Counted from the first letter of the stretch, positions 49,691 through 58,286 are shown. The stretch is 64,000 nt of DNA from JAGRKR01 sp041397725 (GCA_041397725.1 JAWKVZ010000001.1:744001-808000); one strand, 5' to 3'. The notes: a model not told the origin generated them from the sequence alone. A program made the numbers and translations.

Positions 49691-49720
49691 CTTGTGGTTT
49701 TGTGCAACGCACCATACGTT
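49691..49720 (+). promoter_or_regulatory. RpoH-like promoter of sRNA copy 3
   Basis: CTTG (49691-49694) is followed by CACCATACGTT (-10 area 49715-49720), like an E. coli-type sigma-32 CCCCATNT box. The spacer carries GTGC-AAC-GCAC. Positions align with copy 2 base for base over about 40 bp. Confidence 0.5.
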
Positions 49721-49726
49721 GGTGAG

Positions 49727-49822
49727 GCGCTGGCGGCGAGCTTGCTCACGCCACCGCAGCCCTCCTTTGGGCGTTTCCTCCCTAGACTTGGGCCGTTCGG
49801 TTTTCCGGACGGCCCTTTTTTC
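49727..49822 (+). ncRNA. Small RNA with anti-Shine-Dalgarno motifs, copy 3
   Basis: The third element has a 5' stem (GGCGAGC/GCTCACGCC), the hairpin GCCC-TCCTTT-GGGC, the identical 27-nt block at 49769-49795, and a terminator (GGGCCGTTCGG with CCGGACGGCCC) followed by seven T residues. The length is about 96 nt. It ends 87 bp before the stop of the convergent amidohydrolase gene. Confidence 0.75.
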
Positions 49823-49908
49823 TAGCCCGCGCGGGATCGGCACTCGGGCCGCAGGCCGCGGCGACCGCCGGCACGAGCGGCGTCTCGTGTGTGGGGGGGA
49901 GGGGAGCG

Positions 49909-50808
49909 CTATTCGGCCGCCAAGCGCGCGCGGCTCGACTCGCCGAACGAGCCGAGCAGCTCCTGAAGCACCTGAGAGAGCGCAGCGACCAGCGGCGCGA
50001 AGCCCTCCGTCCTCTCGAGCGTGCGCTCGTTCAGATAGAGGCCGCGGTTGATCTCGATCTGGAGCGCGTGGCGCCCATGCCGCGGCGCGCCGTAGTGCTC
50101 GGTGATGTAGCCGCCGGCATAGGGACGATTGAGAACGACCTCGTAGCCTCGGCCCGCCAGCAGATCGCGCACCCGCCGGGTCAGCCGCGCATCGCACGAC
50201 ATGCCGAAGCGGTCCCCCAGCACGAAGTCCGGGCGCACGCCGCCATGCAGGCCGACGCTCGTCGAGGGCATTGAATGGCAGTCGATCAGGTGGGCGACGC
50301 CGAAGGCCGCCTGCGTCTCCTCGATCAGCCCGGCAAGAGCCCTGTGGAACGGCTTGTAGAGCGTCTCGATCCGAGTCAGTCCGACCTCGAGCGGCAAGGG
50401 CGAACGGTAGATTTCCTCGTTGTCCGCGACGACGCGGGCAATGGTGCCGAGCCCACCGCTCACCCGCGAGGAATGCGGATTGGCGTAGTCGGGCAAGGGC
50501 TCGGCGAAGAGAGCGGGGTCGAGCTCGTACGGCTCGCGGTTCACATCCAGGTAGGCACGCGGAAAATGCGCCGAGATCAAGGGCGCGCCGAGCCCCACGA
50601 CGCCGGCGAACATCTCGTCGACGTAGCAATCCTCCGACCGGCGCAGGGCATGCCGGTCGAGACGGGCGGCGGCGATGAGATCGGCAGGATAGATCCGCCC
50701 GGAATGCGGCGAGCAGAACACGAACGGGCAGGTCTGCTCGGCGGGGACGAGCACGGAAAACGGGGGCTCGAGCTCACCGGGACCCTGCGTAGTCGCTCCA
50801 CTCGTCAT
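49909..50808 (-). CDS. N-formylglutamate amidohydrolase family protein
   Basis: This 299-residue hydrolase belongs to the FGase family (PF05013), which removes formyl groups from N-formyl-L-glutamate in histidine breakdown or acts on related amides. Markers are FVFCSPHSGRIYP, RRSEDCYVDEMF, FPRAYLDVNREPYELDP, AHLIDCHSMPS and HALQIEINRGLYLNE, with metal-binding His, Asp and Glu residues. No other hut genes are near. In several Hyphomicrobiales this gene stands beside cpdR, as here, so it may have another role. Length is normal. Confidence 0.88.
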   Translation of the reverse strand: MTSGATTQGPGELEPPFSVLVPAEQTCPFVFCSPHSGRIYPADLIAAARLDRHALRRSEDCYVDEMFAGVVGLGAPLISAHFPRAYLDVNREPYELDPALFAEPLPDYANPHSSRVSGGLGTIARVVADNEEIYRSPLPLEVGLTRIETLYKPFHRALAGLIEETQAAFGVAHLIDCHSMPSTSVGLHGGVRPDFVLGDRFGMSCDARLTRRVRDLLAGRGYEVVLNRPYAGGYITEHYGAPRHGRHALQIEINRGLYLNERTLERTEGFAPLVAALSQVLQELLGSFGESSRARLAAE

Positions 50809-51065
50809 CCGCTTCGCTTCACCGTCAAAGGGTCCGTGTTCTCGTGGCGGCTGGTCGCTGGCAGCGGCGCGCCATGCACAACGGCCCGACGCACGCGCTC
50901 GCCAAATTTACCCCGCCCGTCACCATCGCGCGCACGCCACTTGCGCGCAAGACGCCACGACATTTACCGAAAGACAACAAGAATCGTCTGGAATTCGCAC
51001 GCGTGTTCCCTATTCTTGCATCCTTCGGCTCGAGAGGGGACCAGGGACGAGGCGCATACACAGTC

Positions 51066-51425
51066 ATGACCCGCATTCTGCTTGCCGAGGATGATGAATC
51101 GATGCGGCGCTTTCTGGTGCGCGCGCTCGAGAAGGCCGGTTACGCCGTCGTGGCGTTCGGCAATGGCGCCGAGGCGTACGAACGGCTCAAGGAGGAGCCG
51201 TTCACGCTGCTCCTGACGGATATCGTGATGCCCGAGATGGACGGCATCGAGCTGGCGCGCAAGGCGACCGAGCTCGATCCGGGCCTCAAGATCATGTTCA
51301 TCACCGGCTTCGCCGCCGTCACGCTGAACACCGACAATCAGGCGCCCAAGAACGCCCGGGTCCTGTCGAAACCCTTCCACCTGCGCGATCTCGTCAACGA
51401 GGTCGACCGGCTGCTGGCGGCCTGA
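51066..51425 (+). CDS. cpdR: Single-domain response regulator CpdR
   Basis: This 119-residue receiver domain has no output domain. It shows the acidic pair LLAEDDESMRRF, the phosphoacceptor aspartate in LLLTDIVMPEMDG, the threonine/serine in MFITGFAA and the lysine in VLSKPFHLRDLV. Sequence and length match CpdR, which controls polar localisation of ClpXP and cell-cycle proteolysis in Caulobacter and rhizobia. The ATG at 51066 is the standard start. Position next to the N-formylglutamate amidohydrolase gene supports this. Phosphorylation via CckA-ChpT is known for the family. Confidence 0.92.
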   Translation: MTRILLAEDDESMRRFLVRALEKAGYAVVAFGNGAEAYERLKEEPFTLLLTDIVMPEMDGIELARKATELDPGLKIMFITGFAAVTLNTDNQAPKNARVLSKPFHLRDLVNEVDRLLAA

Positions 51426-51522
51426 CGGCGGCACGCCCGAACAGAAACGGATCTGGCCCTTGCTTCGGCCAGGGCTTGTCGATATAGGAAGCAGTCCTGA
51501 TCGACGCCCGGAGACGGGCGGC

Positions 51523-51597
51523 GGGCGCGTAGCTCAGCGGTAGAGCACCACGTTGACATCGTGGGGGTCACAGGTTCGATCCCTGTCGCGCCCACCA
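51523..51597 (+). tRNA. tRNA-Val (anticodon GAC)
   Basis: A complete cloverleaf is present: acceptor GGGCGCG/CGCGCCC, anticodon stem CCACG/CGTGG with loop TTGACAT (anticodon GAC), T arm CAGG-TTCGATC-CCTG, discriminator A and encoded CCA. It lies 97 bp after cpdR. Confidence 0.97.
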
Positions 51598-51806
51598 TCC
51601 CGAGCCAGCGGTAACGGCCTCGAGCGGCCAATCGGGCGGAGTGGGATGGTGAGCAGAGTGGGACAGTGAGCAGAGGTTGACAGGCGGCCTCGTGAAGCTT
51701 AGGGTCGCGCCTCTTTTCAACCAAGCTTTCGGCATGGGATACGGCAAGCCGCGCAGCGGCGGCGTCGGCGCCTGCTGGGGCGTGTCATGACGAAACGGGT
51801 TTCGAC

Positions 51807-51932
51807 ATGAAGATCAAGAATTCCATCAAGTCCCTCCGGGGCCGGCACCGCAACAACCGCGTCGTGCGTCGTCGCGGCCGCCTCTACGTGATCAACAAGA
51901 CGAACCGGCGCTTCAAAGCCCGCCAGGGCTGA
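51807..51932 (+). CDS. rpmJ: 50S ribosomal protein L36 (type B, zinc-free)
   Basis: This 41-codon gene encodes MKIKNSIKSLRGRHRNN..., ending YVINKTNRRFKARQG. It is the alphaproteobacterial L36 form without the zinc-binding cysteines. It is basic and exactly the expected length. The stop overlaps a possible ATG of the next frame (TGATG), but the downstream protein more likely starts at 51995. Confidence 0.93.
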   Translation: MKIKNSIKSLRGRHRNNRVVRRRGRLYVINKTNRRFKARQG

Positions 51933-51994
51933 TGCGCGCCCGGACGGGCTATTACCGGTTCCCTTCGCGGCTCCGGAGCGGTATCCTGGCCGGC

Positions 51995-52663
51995 ATGAAG
52001 TGCATGCACACGTCGTCGCGTCGCCTCGTGCGGTTGCTGCTGGCAGCCGTGTGTGGAGCCGTGCTCTTGGTCCCGCCAGCGGTGGCCGAGGCCCCCAAGC
52101 CTGCGCCCAAGGGCAAGATCACCGGCAAGCTCACCGCAACCCCCGTGGCGATGGCGACCGGGCCGCGATCGGTGGTGGAGCGCGACCGACTGCTCCGCGA
52201 CCTCTACACCCGCCTCTCGACCGCCTCTGACGAGGAAGGCGCCACGCTCATCGCCGGCGCCATCGAGAAGCTCTGGCTCTTTTCCGGCAGCGACACCATC
52301 AACGTGCTGATGCAGCGCGCGCTCGCAGCGGTCAACCGCAAGGACCACGCGCTGGCGCTCAGGCTGCTCGACTCGGTCGTGCTGCTGGCGCCCGACTTCG
52401 CCGAGGGCTGGAACCGTCGCGCGTACGTTCACTTCCTGCGCAACGACTATGCCGCCTCGCTGCGCGACCTCAGGCATTGCCTCGCACTCGACCCGAACCA
52501 TTTCCGCGCGCTGGACGGCCTCGCGACCGTCTGGCGGGAGGTCGGCCGCAAGAAGGCGGCGCTCGCCGCCCTCAGACTTCTGCGCGAGGTGCATCCGTTC
52601 TGGTCGAACGTGAAGCAGGCCATCGACGAGTTGGAGCGCGAGGTCGACGGACAGAAGACCTGA
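51995..52663 (+). CDS. Exported TPR-repeat protein
   Basis: This 222-residue precursor has a signal peptide (RRLVRLLLAAVCGAVLLVPP, cleavage near AVAEA). A central linker leads to three tetratricopeptide units: residues about 95-125 (LWLFSGSDTINVLMQRALAA), 126-160 (HALALRLLDSVVLLAPDFAEGW) and 160-195 (DYAASLRDLRHCLALDPNHF). It probably mediates protein contacts in the periplasm. The conserved position after rpmJ is common in Hyphomicrobiales. I chose the ATG at 51995 because it directly precedes the signal peptide. Confidence 0.8.
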   Translation: MKCMHTSSRRLVRLLLAAVCGAVLLVPPAVAEAPKPAPKGKITGKLTATPVAMATGPRSVVERDRLLRDLYTRLSTASDEEGATLIAGAIEKLWLFSGSDTINVLMQRALAAVNRKDHALALRLLDSVVLLAPDFAEGWNRRAYVHFLRNDYAASLRDLRHCLALDPNHFRALDGLATVWREVGRKKAALAALRLLREVHPFWSNVKQAIDELEREVDGQKT

Positions 52664-52729
52664 TCGGTCCGTCCGGCGCGCCTGCCCGCCTTGCGCGGCT
52701 TGCCCCCCGTCCCGCCGATCCGAGCCCGT

Positions 52730-55700
52730 CTATTCCGCCGCCATCATGCTCATCGGCCGCACCTCGCATTCCGCGAAGCTCGCCGCGATGCGCTCATTCG
52801 ACGGCGTCTCGTAGCGCGTGGTGCGCTGGCGTGGCGGGCGACCGGCCGCGCGGATCATGCGCTCGAGCTCGATGGCGGTCATCTCCTGGCCGTGCACGGC
52901 GCCGGCAGCTCGGGTGATGGATTCGTTCATCAAGACGCCACCGACGTCGTTGCAGCCGGCATCGAGCGCGTGACGGACGCCAGCCGGCCCGAGCTTGACC
53001 CAGGAGGCCTGAATGTTGTCGATGCGCCCGGCGAGCACGAGGCGGGCCACGGCATGCATCAGGATCGCCTCGCGGAAGGTTGGTCCCTGGCGTGCGCCCC
53101 CCTTGAGATAGATCGGCGACTCCGAGGCCACGAACGGTAATGGCACGAGCTCGGTGAAGCCGCCCGTCTCTTCCTGCAGCTCGCGCACGCGCAGCAGGTG
53201 ACGCGCCCAGTGCCGCGGCGCATCGATATGCCCGAACATGATCGTCGCGGTGCTGCCGAGGCCGACCTCGTGCGCGGTGCGCATCACCTCGAGCCACTGC
53301 TCGGTGGTGATCTTGTCGGGGCAGAGCTCGCGCCGCACCTCGTCGTCCAGGATCTCCGCAGCCGTGCCGGGGAGGCTCGAGAGACCGGCGTCGCGCAGGC
53401 GCGCGAGATAGTCGCGCAGCGGCAGCCCGAGGGTCGTCGCGCCATGCCAGACTTCCAGGGGCGAGAAGGCATGCACATGAATGGCCGGCGCCGCGGCCTT
53501 CACCGCCGCGACGATGGAGAGATACGTTTCGCCGGTATAGCGCGCCGCGATGCCGCCTTGCAGACAGACCTCGACGGCGCCGCGCTCCCACGCCTCGCGC
53601 GTGCGGCGGCCGATTTCATCGAGCGGCAGGTCATAGGGCCGGTCGCGGTGCTGATTGGACGGCCGCCCCTTGGAAAAGGCACAGAAGCGGCAGCCGTACG
53701 TGCAGATGTTGGTGTAGTTGATGTTGCGGTTCACGACATAGGTGACGGGCGCGCCGCAAATCTCCTGACGCAGGGTGTCTGCGGCTGACAGCACGGCACC
53801 GAGATCGCTCCCCCGCGCCGCGAACAATCTGACGATCTCCGCCTCGCCGAGCCGCGCTCTCTCCCTGGCGCGCGCCAGAATGCGCGCAATGTCGGACGTG
53901 CCCGTCCTGCGCTCGTCGCGCCACTCGTGACGTGCGCCCCACATGGCCGGCGGCGGCGCGGCACCACCGGCTGTCCAGCCGTCCGCACGCGCCAGCTCGT
54001 CGCTGCGCGCCAGACCGTCGGCGTCCGCGAGCCGCATCACCGCCGTGCGGATCGACGGCGACAGCCACCGCGCGCCCTGCTGCTGATGCGAAGGGTGCAC
54101 TGAAAGCCGCTCGGCGAGCTCTCTGCCGGCTCGCGCGCTCATCTCCGCGAGCCGCGCGATGTGCGGCCAGGGCGCCTCCGGGTTGACGTGGTCCGGCGTG
54201 ACGGGAGAGACCCCGCCCCAATCATTGATGCCGGCCCGCACGAGCGCGGCGAGCTCCGCCTCGTCGCGGAGATTGGGCGGCGCCTGGATCGTGACGTCCG
54301 GGCCGAGAAGAAGGCGCGCCACGGCGATCGTCCAGACGTGCTCGGCGAGCGTCGGCTCCACAGCGTTCGCCATGCGCGTACCGGGCTTGGCCCGGAAGTT
54401 CTGGATGATGACCTCCTGGATGTGTCCGTAGCGTGCATGGAGCTCGCGGATGGCCAGGAGATCACGAATGCGGTCCTCGCGGCTCTCCCCGATGCCGATC
54501 AGCAGCCCGGTCGTGAAGGGCACCTCCGCCTCGCCGGCGGCGGCCAAGGCGGCGAGACGAACGGCCGGGGCCTTGTCGGGCGAGCCGAAATGCGCGCCGC
54601 CCCGCTCGGCGAGGCCGGCAGCGGTCGATTCCAGCATCATGCCCTGTGACGCCGAGACGGCCTTGAGCCGGCGCAGCCAGGCCACGTCGACCACGCCGGG
54701 ATTGAGGTGGGGGAGCAGCCCGGTTTGCTCGCGCACCTGTCGCGCCGCCGACTCGAGATAGTCGAGCGTGCTCGCGTAGCCCATCTCGGCCAGCGCGCGC
54801 CGCGCCGCGCCATAGCGCAGCTCCGGCTTGTCGCCGAGCGTGAACAGCGCCTCCTTGCAGCCGGCGTGCGCCCCCGCGGTGGCGATGGCCAGCACCTCAT
54901 CGAGGCTCATGAAGGCCCGAGTACCTTTGCGGGGCGCATGCGCGAACGTGCAGTAGTGGCACACATCGCGGCAGAGCTGCGTGAGCGGGATGAAGACTTT
55001 GCGCGAGTAGGTGATCGTCGTGCCATAGCGCGCGAGCGCGCGGCGCTCGGCAATGGCGGCGACCCGGTCCGGGGCCTCGAGCCCCGCCAGCGCCAGGGCC
55101 AGAGGCTCGCCGAGCTCGTCGCCATTTTCGGACGCGGCGAGGGCCACCGCGAGTGGGTCGGCACGACGGGACGGCCGCTTGCGCGCCTCTTTCAGGAATG
55201 CGTAACCCGCCTGCGCCGACAGATGCCTGAGATCGGCCGCCTCGTCGATGTCGGCCGCGAGCCCACTCCCCGTCAGGGCGCGCATCGGTATACCGCTGGC
55301 CGAAGCCGCGGCGGTGTGGCGCGCAAAGCTTCCGGGCCCGAATGCCGGCGCGAGCACGCCGGCAGGTCGCAGCAGCAGCGCGTTGGTGCCACTGCCCGCC
55401 TCGTCGGCGACAATCACCACGGACGCGCCGGAGGCAGCCGCCGCGATCATGTCGCGGATCTCGGCCGAGGTCGCGAGCGGCACGTCGCCCGGCAGCAGCA
55501 GGACGCCGTCCGCGCCGGCCTCGACCGCGCGGGCGATGCCGGCGGCCAGCGCCACGTTGATGCCCTGAGCCTCCGGCTCGAGCAGCACGCTCGCGCCCCG
55601 CGCCGTCGCCAGCCGGGCCACGTCCGCGTCCGCCGTGACGACGAGCGTCGCGGCCAGCTCCGGTACGCCGGCCAGAACCGCCAGCACGTCCTCCAGCATC

Positions 55701-55831
55701 CGCCGCACGAGGCGCTGACGCCCGCCGGAGGTCAGGCAGGCCGCCAGCCGGCCCTTGGCCGTCGCCAGCGGCTTCACGGGCACGATGGCCCAATACCCGC
55801 CCCGAGTGCCTGTCGCTGCATCTGCCGTCAT
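52730..55831 (-). CDS. CofC-CofG-CofH fusion: guanylyltransferase plus FO synthase
   Basis: This 1033-residue protein joins three steps of coenzyme F420 synthesis. Residues 12-210 are CofC-like (AIVPVKPLATAKGRL, LLLPGDVPLA, DIDEAADLRHL), which activates a 2- or 3-carbon phosphoacid with GTP. Residues about 265-600 are CofG, a radical-SAM half of FO synthase with cysteines 287, 291 and 294 (CRDVCHYC). Residues about 645-1033 are CofH, the second radical-SAM half, with cysteines 710, 714 and 717 (CTYGCRFC). CofG and CofH together make FO from tyrosine and a flavin precursor. CofGH fusions (FbiC) are common in actinobacteria and some proteobacteria; the added CofC is unusual. The ATG overlaps the cofD stop by four bases (ATGA). 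Confidence 0.93.
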   Translation of the reverse strand: MTADAATGTRGGYWAIVPVKPLATAKGRLAACLTSGGRQRLVRRMLEDVLAVLAGVPELAATLVVTADADVARLATARGASVLLEPEAQGINVALAAGIARAVEAGADGVLLLPGDVPLATSAEIRDMIAAAASGASVVIVADEAGSGTNALLLRPAGVLAPAFGPGSFARHTAAASASGIPMRALTGSGLAADIDEAADLRHLSAQAGYAFLKEARKRPSRRADPLAVALAASENGDELGEPLALALAGLEAPDRVAAIAERRALARYGTTITYSRKVFIPLTQLCRDVCHYCTFAHAPRKGTRAFMSLDEVLAIATAGAHAGCKEALFTLGDKPELRYGAARRALAEMGYASTLDYLESAARQVREQTGLLPHLNPGVVDVAWLRRLKAVSASQGMMLESTAAGLAERGGAHFGSPDKAPAVRLAALAAAGEAEVPFTTGLLIGIGESREDRIRDLLAIRELHARYGHIQEVIIQNFRAKPGTRMANAVEPTLAEHVWTIAVARLLLGPDVTIQAPPNLRDEAELAALVRAGINDWGGVSPVTPDHVNPEAPWPHIARLAEMSARAGRELAERLSVHPSHQQQGARWLSPSIRTAVMRLADADGLARSDELARADGWTAGGAAPPPAMWGARHEWRDERRTGTSDIARILARARERARLGEAEIVRLFAARGSDLGAVLSAADTLRQEICGAPVTYVVNRNINYTNICTYGCRFCAFSKGRPSNQHRDRPYDLPLDEIGRRTREAWERGAVEVCLQGGIAARYTGETYLSIVAAVKAAAPAIHVHAFSPLEVWHGATTLGLPLRDYLARLRDAGLSSLPGTAAEILDDEVRRELCPDKITTEQWLEVMRTAHEVGLGSTATIMFGHIDAPRHWARHLLRVRELQEETGGFTELVPLPFVASESPIYLKGGARQGPTFREAILMHAVARLVLAGRIDNIQASWVKLGPAGVRHALDAGCNDVGGVLMNESITRAAGAVHGQEMTAIELERMIRAAGRPPRQRTTRYETPSNERIAASFAECEVRPMSMMAAE

Positions 55832-56835
55832 GACTGCGCCTTCTTCCGCGACTGTCGCCTGCCGAGGTCATGGCAGAAAGCGACGACATCCGCCGCCAGC
55901 CTGATCCGATCGTCGAGCGAGCGCATGAGCGTATTCGTCACCAGCACAGGACTGTCAATGGTCGCTTCGGCGGCGGCATCCCGGTGATCGAGCACGAAAC
56001 CGTCGACGAGCCCGGCGTAATGGGCGGCGATGGCCCGCTGGTCGCGCGCAAGACCGAGCTCGTCCATGATCTTCCCTGTCGGCCCCTTGACGGCCGCCCC
56101 GCCGACCAGGGGCGAGACCACCACGATCGGCACCCCGGTTGCCCGCAGCGCCGCCCGCATGCCGGCAACAGCCAGAATGGGATCGACGCTCAGCCACGGG
56201 TTCGACGGGCAGACGACGATGCCGGCCAGCTCCGGGGCAGCCAGCGCGGCCGCGACCTCGGGCGCCGGCGCCGCCTCCTCCGCCCCCTCGAACCGGATGG
56301 CCGACACGCGCGGCGCGCTCTGCCGCGCCACGAAATACTCCTGGAAGGCGAGCACACCCTCGTCCGTCTCCACCAGGGTGCGCACGCGGGCATCCGTCAT
56401 CGGCAGCACGCGCGCCCCTATGCCGAGCCGCGCACGGATGTCGTCGGCAATGACGGTGAGGCGCTCGCCGGCCGCCAGCCGGCGCGTCCGCTCGACGTGC
56501 ATGGCGAGGTCGCCATCGCCGAGCTTGAACCAGGTCGGGCCGCCGAGCGACTCGAGCGCTGCCATGAAGCTCCAGGTCTCGTCGCGGCGTCCCCATCCCG
56601 TCTCGGGATTGGCGAGGCCGGCGAGCGTATAGAGCACCGTGTCGAGATCGGGCGAGACGGCGAGCCCCAGATGCTCGAAATCGTCGCCCGTATTGACGAC
56701 GACGGTCAGCCGCTCCGGCGGCAGCGCATGCGACAGTCCGAGGGCCAGCTTGGCGCCGCCGATGCCACCGGACAGCGCGAGGATGGCGCCGCCGGCGGGT
56801 CGCGAGGCCTGTGACCGGGGTTGGGACGCCGTCAC
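55828..56835 (-). CDS. cofD: 2-phospho-L-lactate (or analogue) transferase CofD
   Basis: The 335-residue enzyme joins the CofC product to FO, giving F420-0 or a dehydro or 3-phosphoglyceryl form. ALSGGIGGAKLALGL near the N terminus, VVNTGDDFEHLGL, SPDLDTVLYTLAGL, WFKLGDGDLA and the C-terminal VCPSNPWLSVDPILAV are CofD signatures. The GTG start at 56835 overlaps the cofE stop by four bases (GTGA), and its own stop overlaps the fusion gene start. The whole set must be translated from one message. Confidence 0.93.
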   Translation of the reverse strand: MTASQPRSQASRPAGGAILALSGGIGGAKLALGLSHALPPERLTVVVNTGDDFEHLGLAVSPDLDTVLYTLAGLANPETGWGRRDETWSFMAALESLGGPTWFKLGDGDLAMHVERTRRLAAGERLTVIADDIRARLGIGARVLPMTDARVRTLVETDEGVLAFQEYFVARQSAPRVSAIRFEGAEEAAPAPEVAAALAAPELAGIVVCPSNPWLSVDPILAVAGMRAALRATGVPIVVVSPLVGGAAVKGPTGKIMDELGLARDQRAIAAHYAGLVDGFVLDHRDAAAEATIDSPVLVTNTLMRSLDDRIRLAADVVAFCHDLGRRQSRKKAQS

Positions 56836-57587
56836 CGGAAAAGATCCTCCGCCTTGGCGCGCACGAGCGCACGCGCCGGCTGGGCCGCAGCCGTCCAAGA
56901 CAGACCGCTGACCAGGGCGGCGGGCGTGCCCTCCCGCCCCTCTCCCATGACGAGCACCGCCGCAGCCGCCACGGCGTCCGCGAAAGCCGTCTCCGTCACC
57001 ATCAGCGTGCGGCCGACGAGATCGGGCTCTCCACGCTGGTCGATGAGCGCCGGCAGGCCGGCGGCGCCGATGGCGAGGCCGACCGTACCGCGCCGCCACG
57101 CGCGCCCGACGCTGTCGGAGATCACCACGGCGAGGGCCTGTCCGAACCGGCGGCTCAAGGCCTCGCTGAGGCGGGCCGCCGACGCATCCGGATCTTCCGG
57201 AAGCAGCAGCACGCGCCGGGCGTCGTCGTCCGCCTCGAGGTTCGACTGGTCGATGCCGGCATTGGCCATGACCAGACCCAGCCGATGCGCGACGATCATC
57301 ACGTTGGTCTTGGCGCGCAGGACATCTGTGGATTCGCCGAGCACGAGCTCGACGAGGCGCGCATCCTTGCCCGTGACCGCCGCAAGCTCGCGGGCGCGCT
57401 CCGACGGCACGACGTCAGCGAGGCGCCGATAGCGGCCTTCCGCCTTCGATACGATCTTCTGCGCGACGACCAGCACATCGCCCGCCACAGGCTCGCGCCC
57501 GCATCCGGCGAGCGCCGTGGCCAGGAGGCCTGCGAGATCGTCGCCCGGCTTGACCGGCGGGATGCCAGCCAGCGCCGTGACGGTCAT
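56832..57587 (-). CDS. cofE: Coenzyme F420-0:L-glutamate ligase CofE
   Basis: CofE adds gamma-linked glutamates to F420-0. The 251-residue protein has GIPPVKPGDDLAGLL, VLVVAQKIVSKAEGRY, NAGIDQSNLEADD, VISDSVGRAWRRGTVGLAIG and the C-terminal EGREGTPAALVSGL. It lacks the extra FMN reductase domain of mycobacterial FbiB, so only the ligase is present. Starts at 57587 (MTVTALAGIPP, AAGG five to six bases upstream) and 57602 (GGAG six bases upstream) are both possible. I chose the first on family alignment. It overlaps cofD. Confidence 0.92.
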   Translation of the reverse strand: MTVTALAGIPPVKPGDDLAGLLATALAGCGREPVAGDVLVVAQKIVSKAEGRYRRLADVVPSERARELAAVTGKDARLVELVLGESTDVLRAKTNVMIVAHRLGLVMANAGIDQSNLEADDDARRVLLLPEDPDASAARLSEALSRRFGQALAVVISDSVGRAWRRGTVGLAIGAAGLPALIDQRGEPDLVGRTLMVTETAFADAVAAAAVLVMGEGREGTPAALVSGLSWTAAAQPARALVRAKAEDLFR

Positions 57588-57626
57588 GGAGGCCTTGCCC
57601 ATCACCAGCTCCGGTGGTGTCCCGCC

Positions 57627-58286
57627 TCAGAAGCCGGTGATGCGCACACCGGCCCCGTCCACCTTGTAGGTGCGGTTGATGCCGATGAGGATGGACGTCA
57701 GCGCCTCCGCCGCAACGGCGTTGGCGAGCGGCCCGGCGTGCAGGCCACGCAGCCCGGCAGCCCCGGCCAGGGCGATGACGGCCTCGCGGTCCTCCGCCTT
57801 GTCGCCGCACACGAGCACGTCGCAGGCAATTTCATCGTCCTTCTGCAGCTTGTGGGCCGCCACGTTCTGGAACGCCGCGACGACACGCGCCTCCGCACCG
57901 AGCCGTGCCTGGGCGGCAATCGCGGCCGAGCCCTCAGACGGCATCTGCACGCGCGCCACCCGCGGCGGCACCAGCGGCACGGTCGTGTCCACCACCAGCT
58001 TGCCGGCAACGAACGGCCTGATCTCGTCGAGCGTCGCCGGAACCGAGGCGAACGGCACCGTCACGACCACGACGTCGCCGATCCGGGCCGCCTCCGCCAC
58101 GTTGGCGCCTCGCGGGGCCGGCCCGCTCGCCACCGCCGCCAGCTCGCCCGCCGTGGCAGCCGCCTTCTCGGGCGTGCGCGAGCCGATCACGACGGCGTAG
58201 CCCGCCTTCGCCCAGCGTCGCGCCAGACCGGAGCCGAGCGCTCCTGTGCCGCCGATGATGGCCAGTGTCGGCCGCGTATCCGTCAT
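57627..58286 (-). CDS. npdG: F420H2:NADP oxidoreductase NpdG
   Basis: This 219-residue enzyme transfers hydride between NADPH and F420. The Rossmann start is LAIIGGTGALGSGLARRWAKAGYAVVIGSR in outline (GGTGALG, IGSRTPEKA), followed by VVVVTVPFASVPATL, VVDTTVPL and the typical FQNVAAHKLQ and CDVLVCGDKAED. The GGTGALG form is typical for NpdG and distinguishes it from the related ketopantoate and F420-independent reductases. It lies 39 bp upstream of cofE on the same strand, so it heads the F420 operon and offers a direct use for the cofactor. Confidence 0.88.
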   Translation of the reverse strand: MTDTRPTLAIIGGTGALGSGLARRWAKAGYAVVIGSRTPEKAAATAGELAAVASGPAPRGANVAEAARIGDVVVVTVPFASVPATLDEIRPFVAGKLVVDTTVPLVPPRVARVQMPSEGSAAIAAQARLGAEARVVAAFQNVAAHKLQKDDEIACDVLVCGDKAEDREAVIALAGAAGLRGLHAGPLANAVAAEALTSILIGINRTYKVDGAGVRITGF

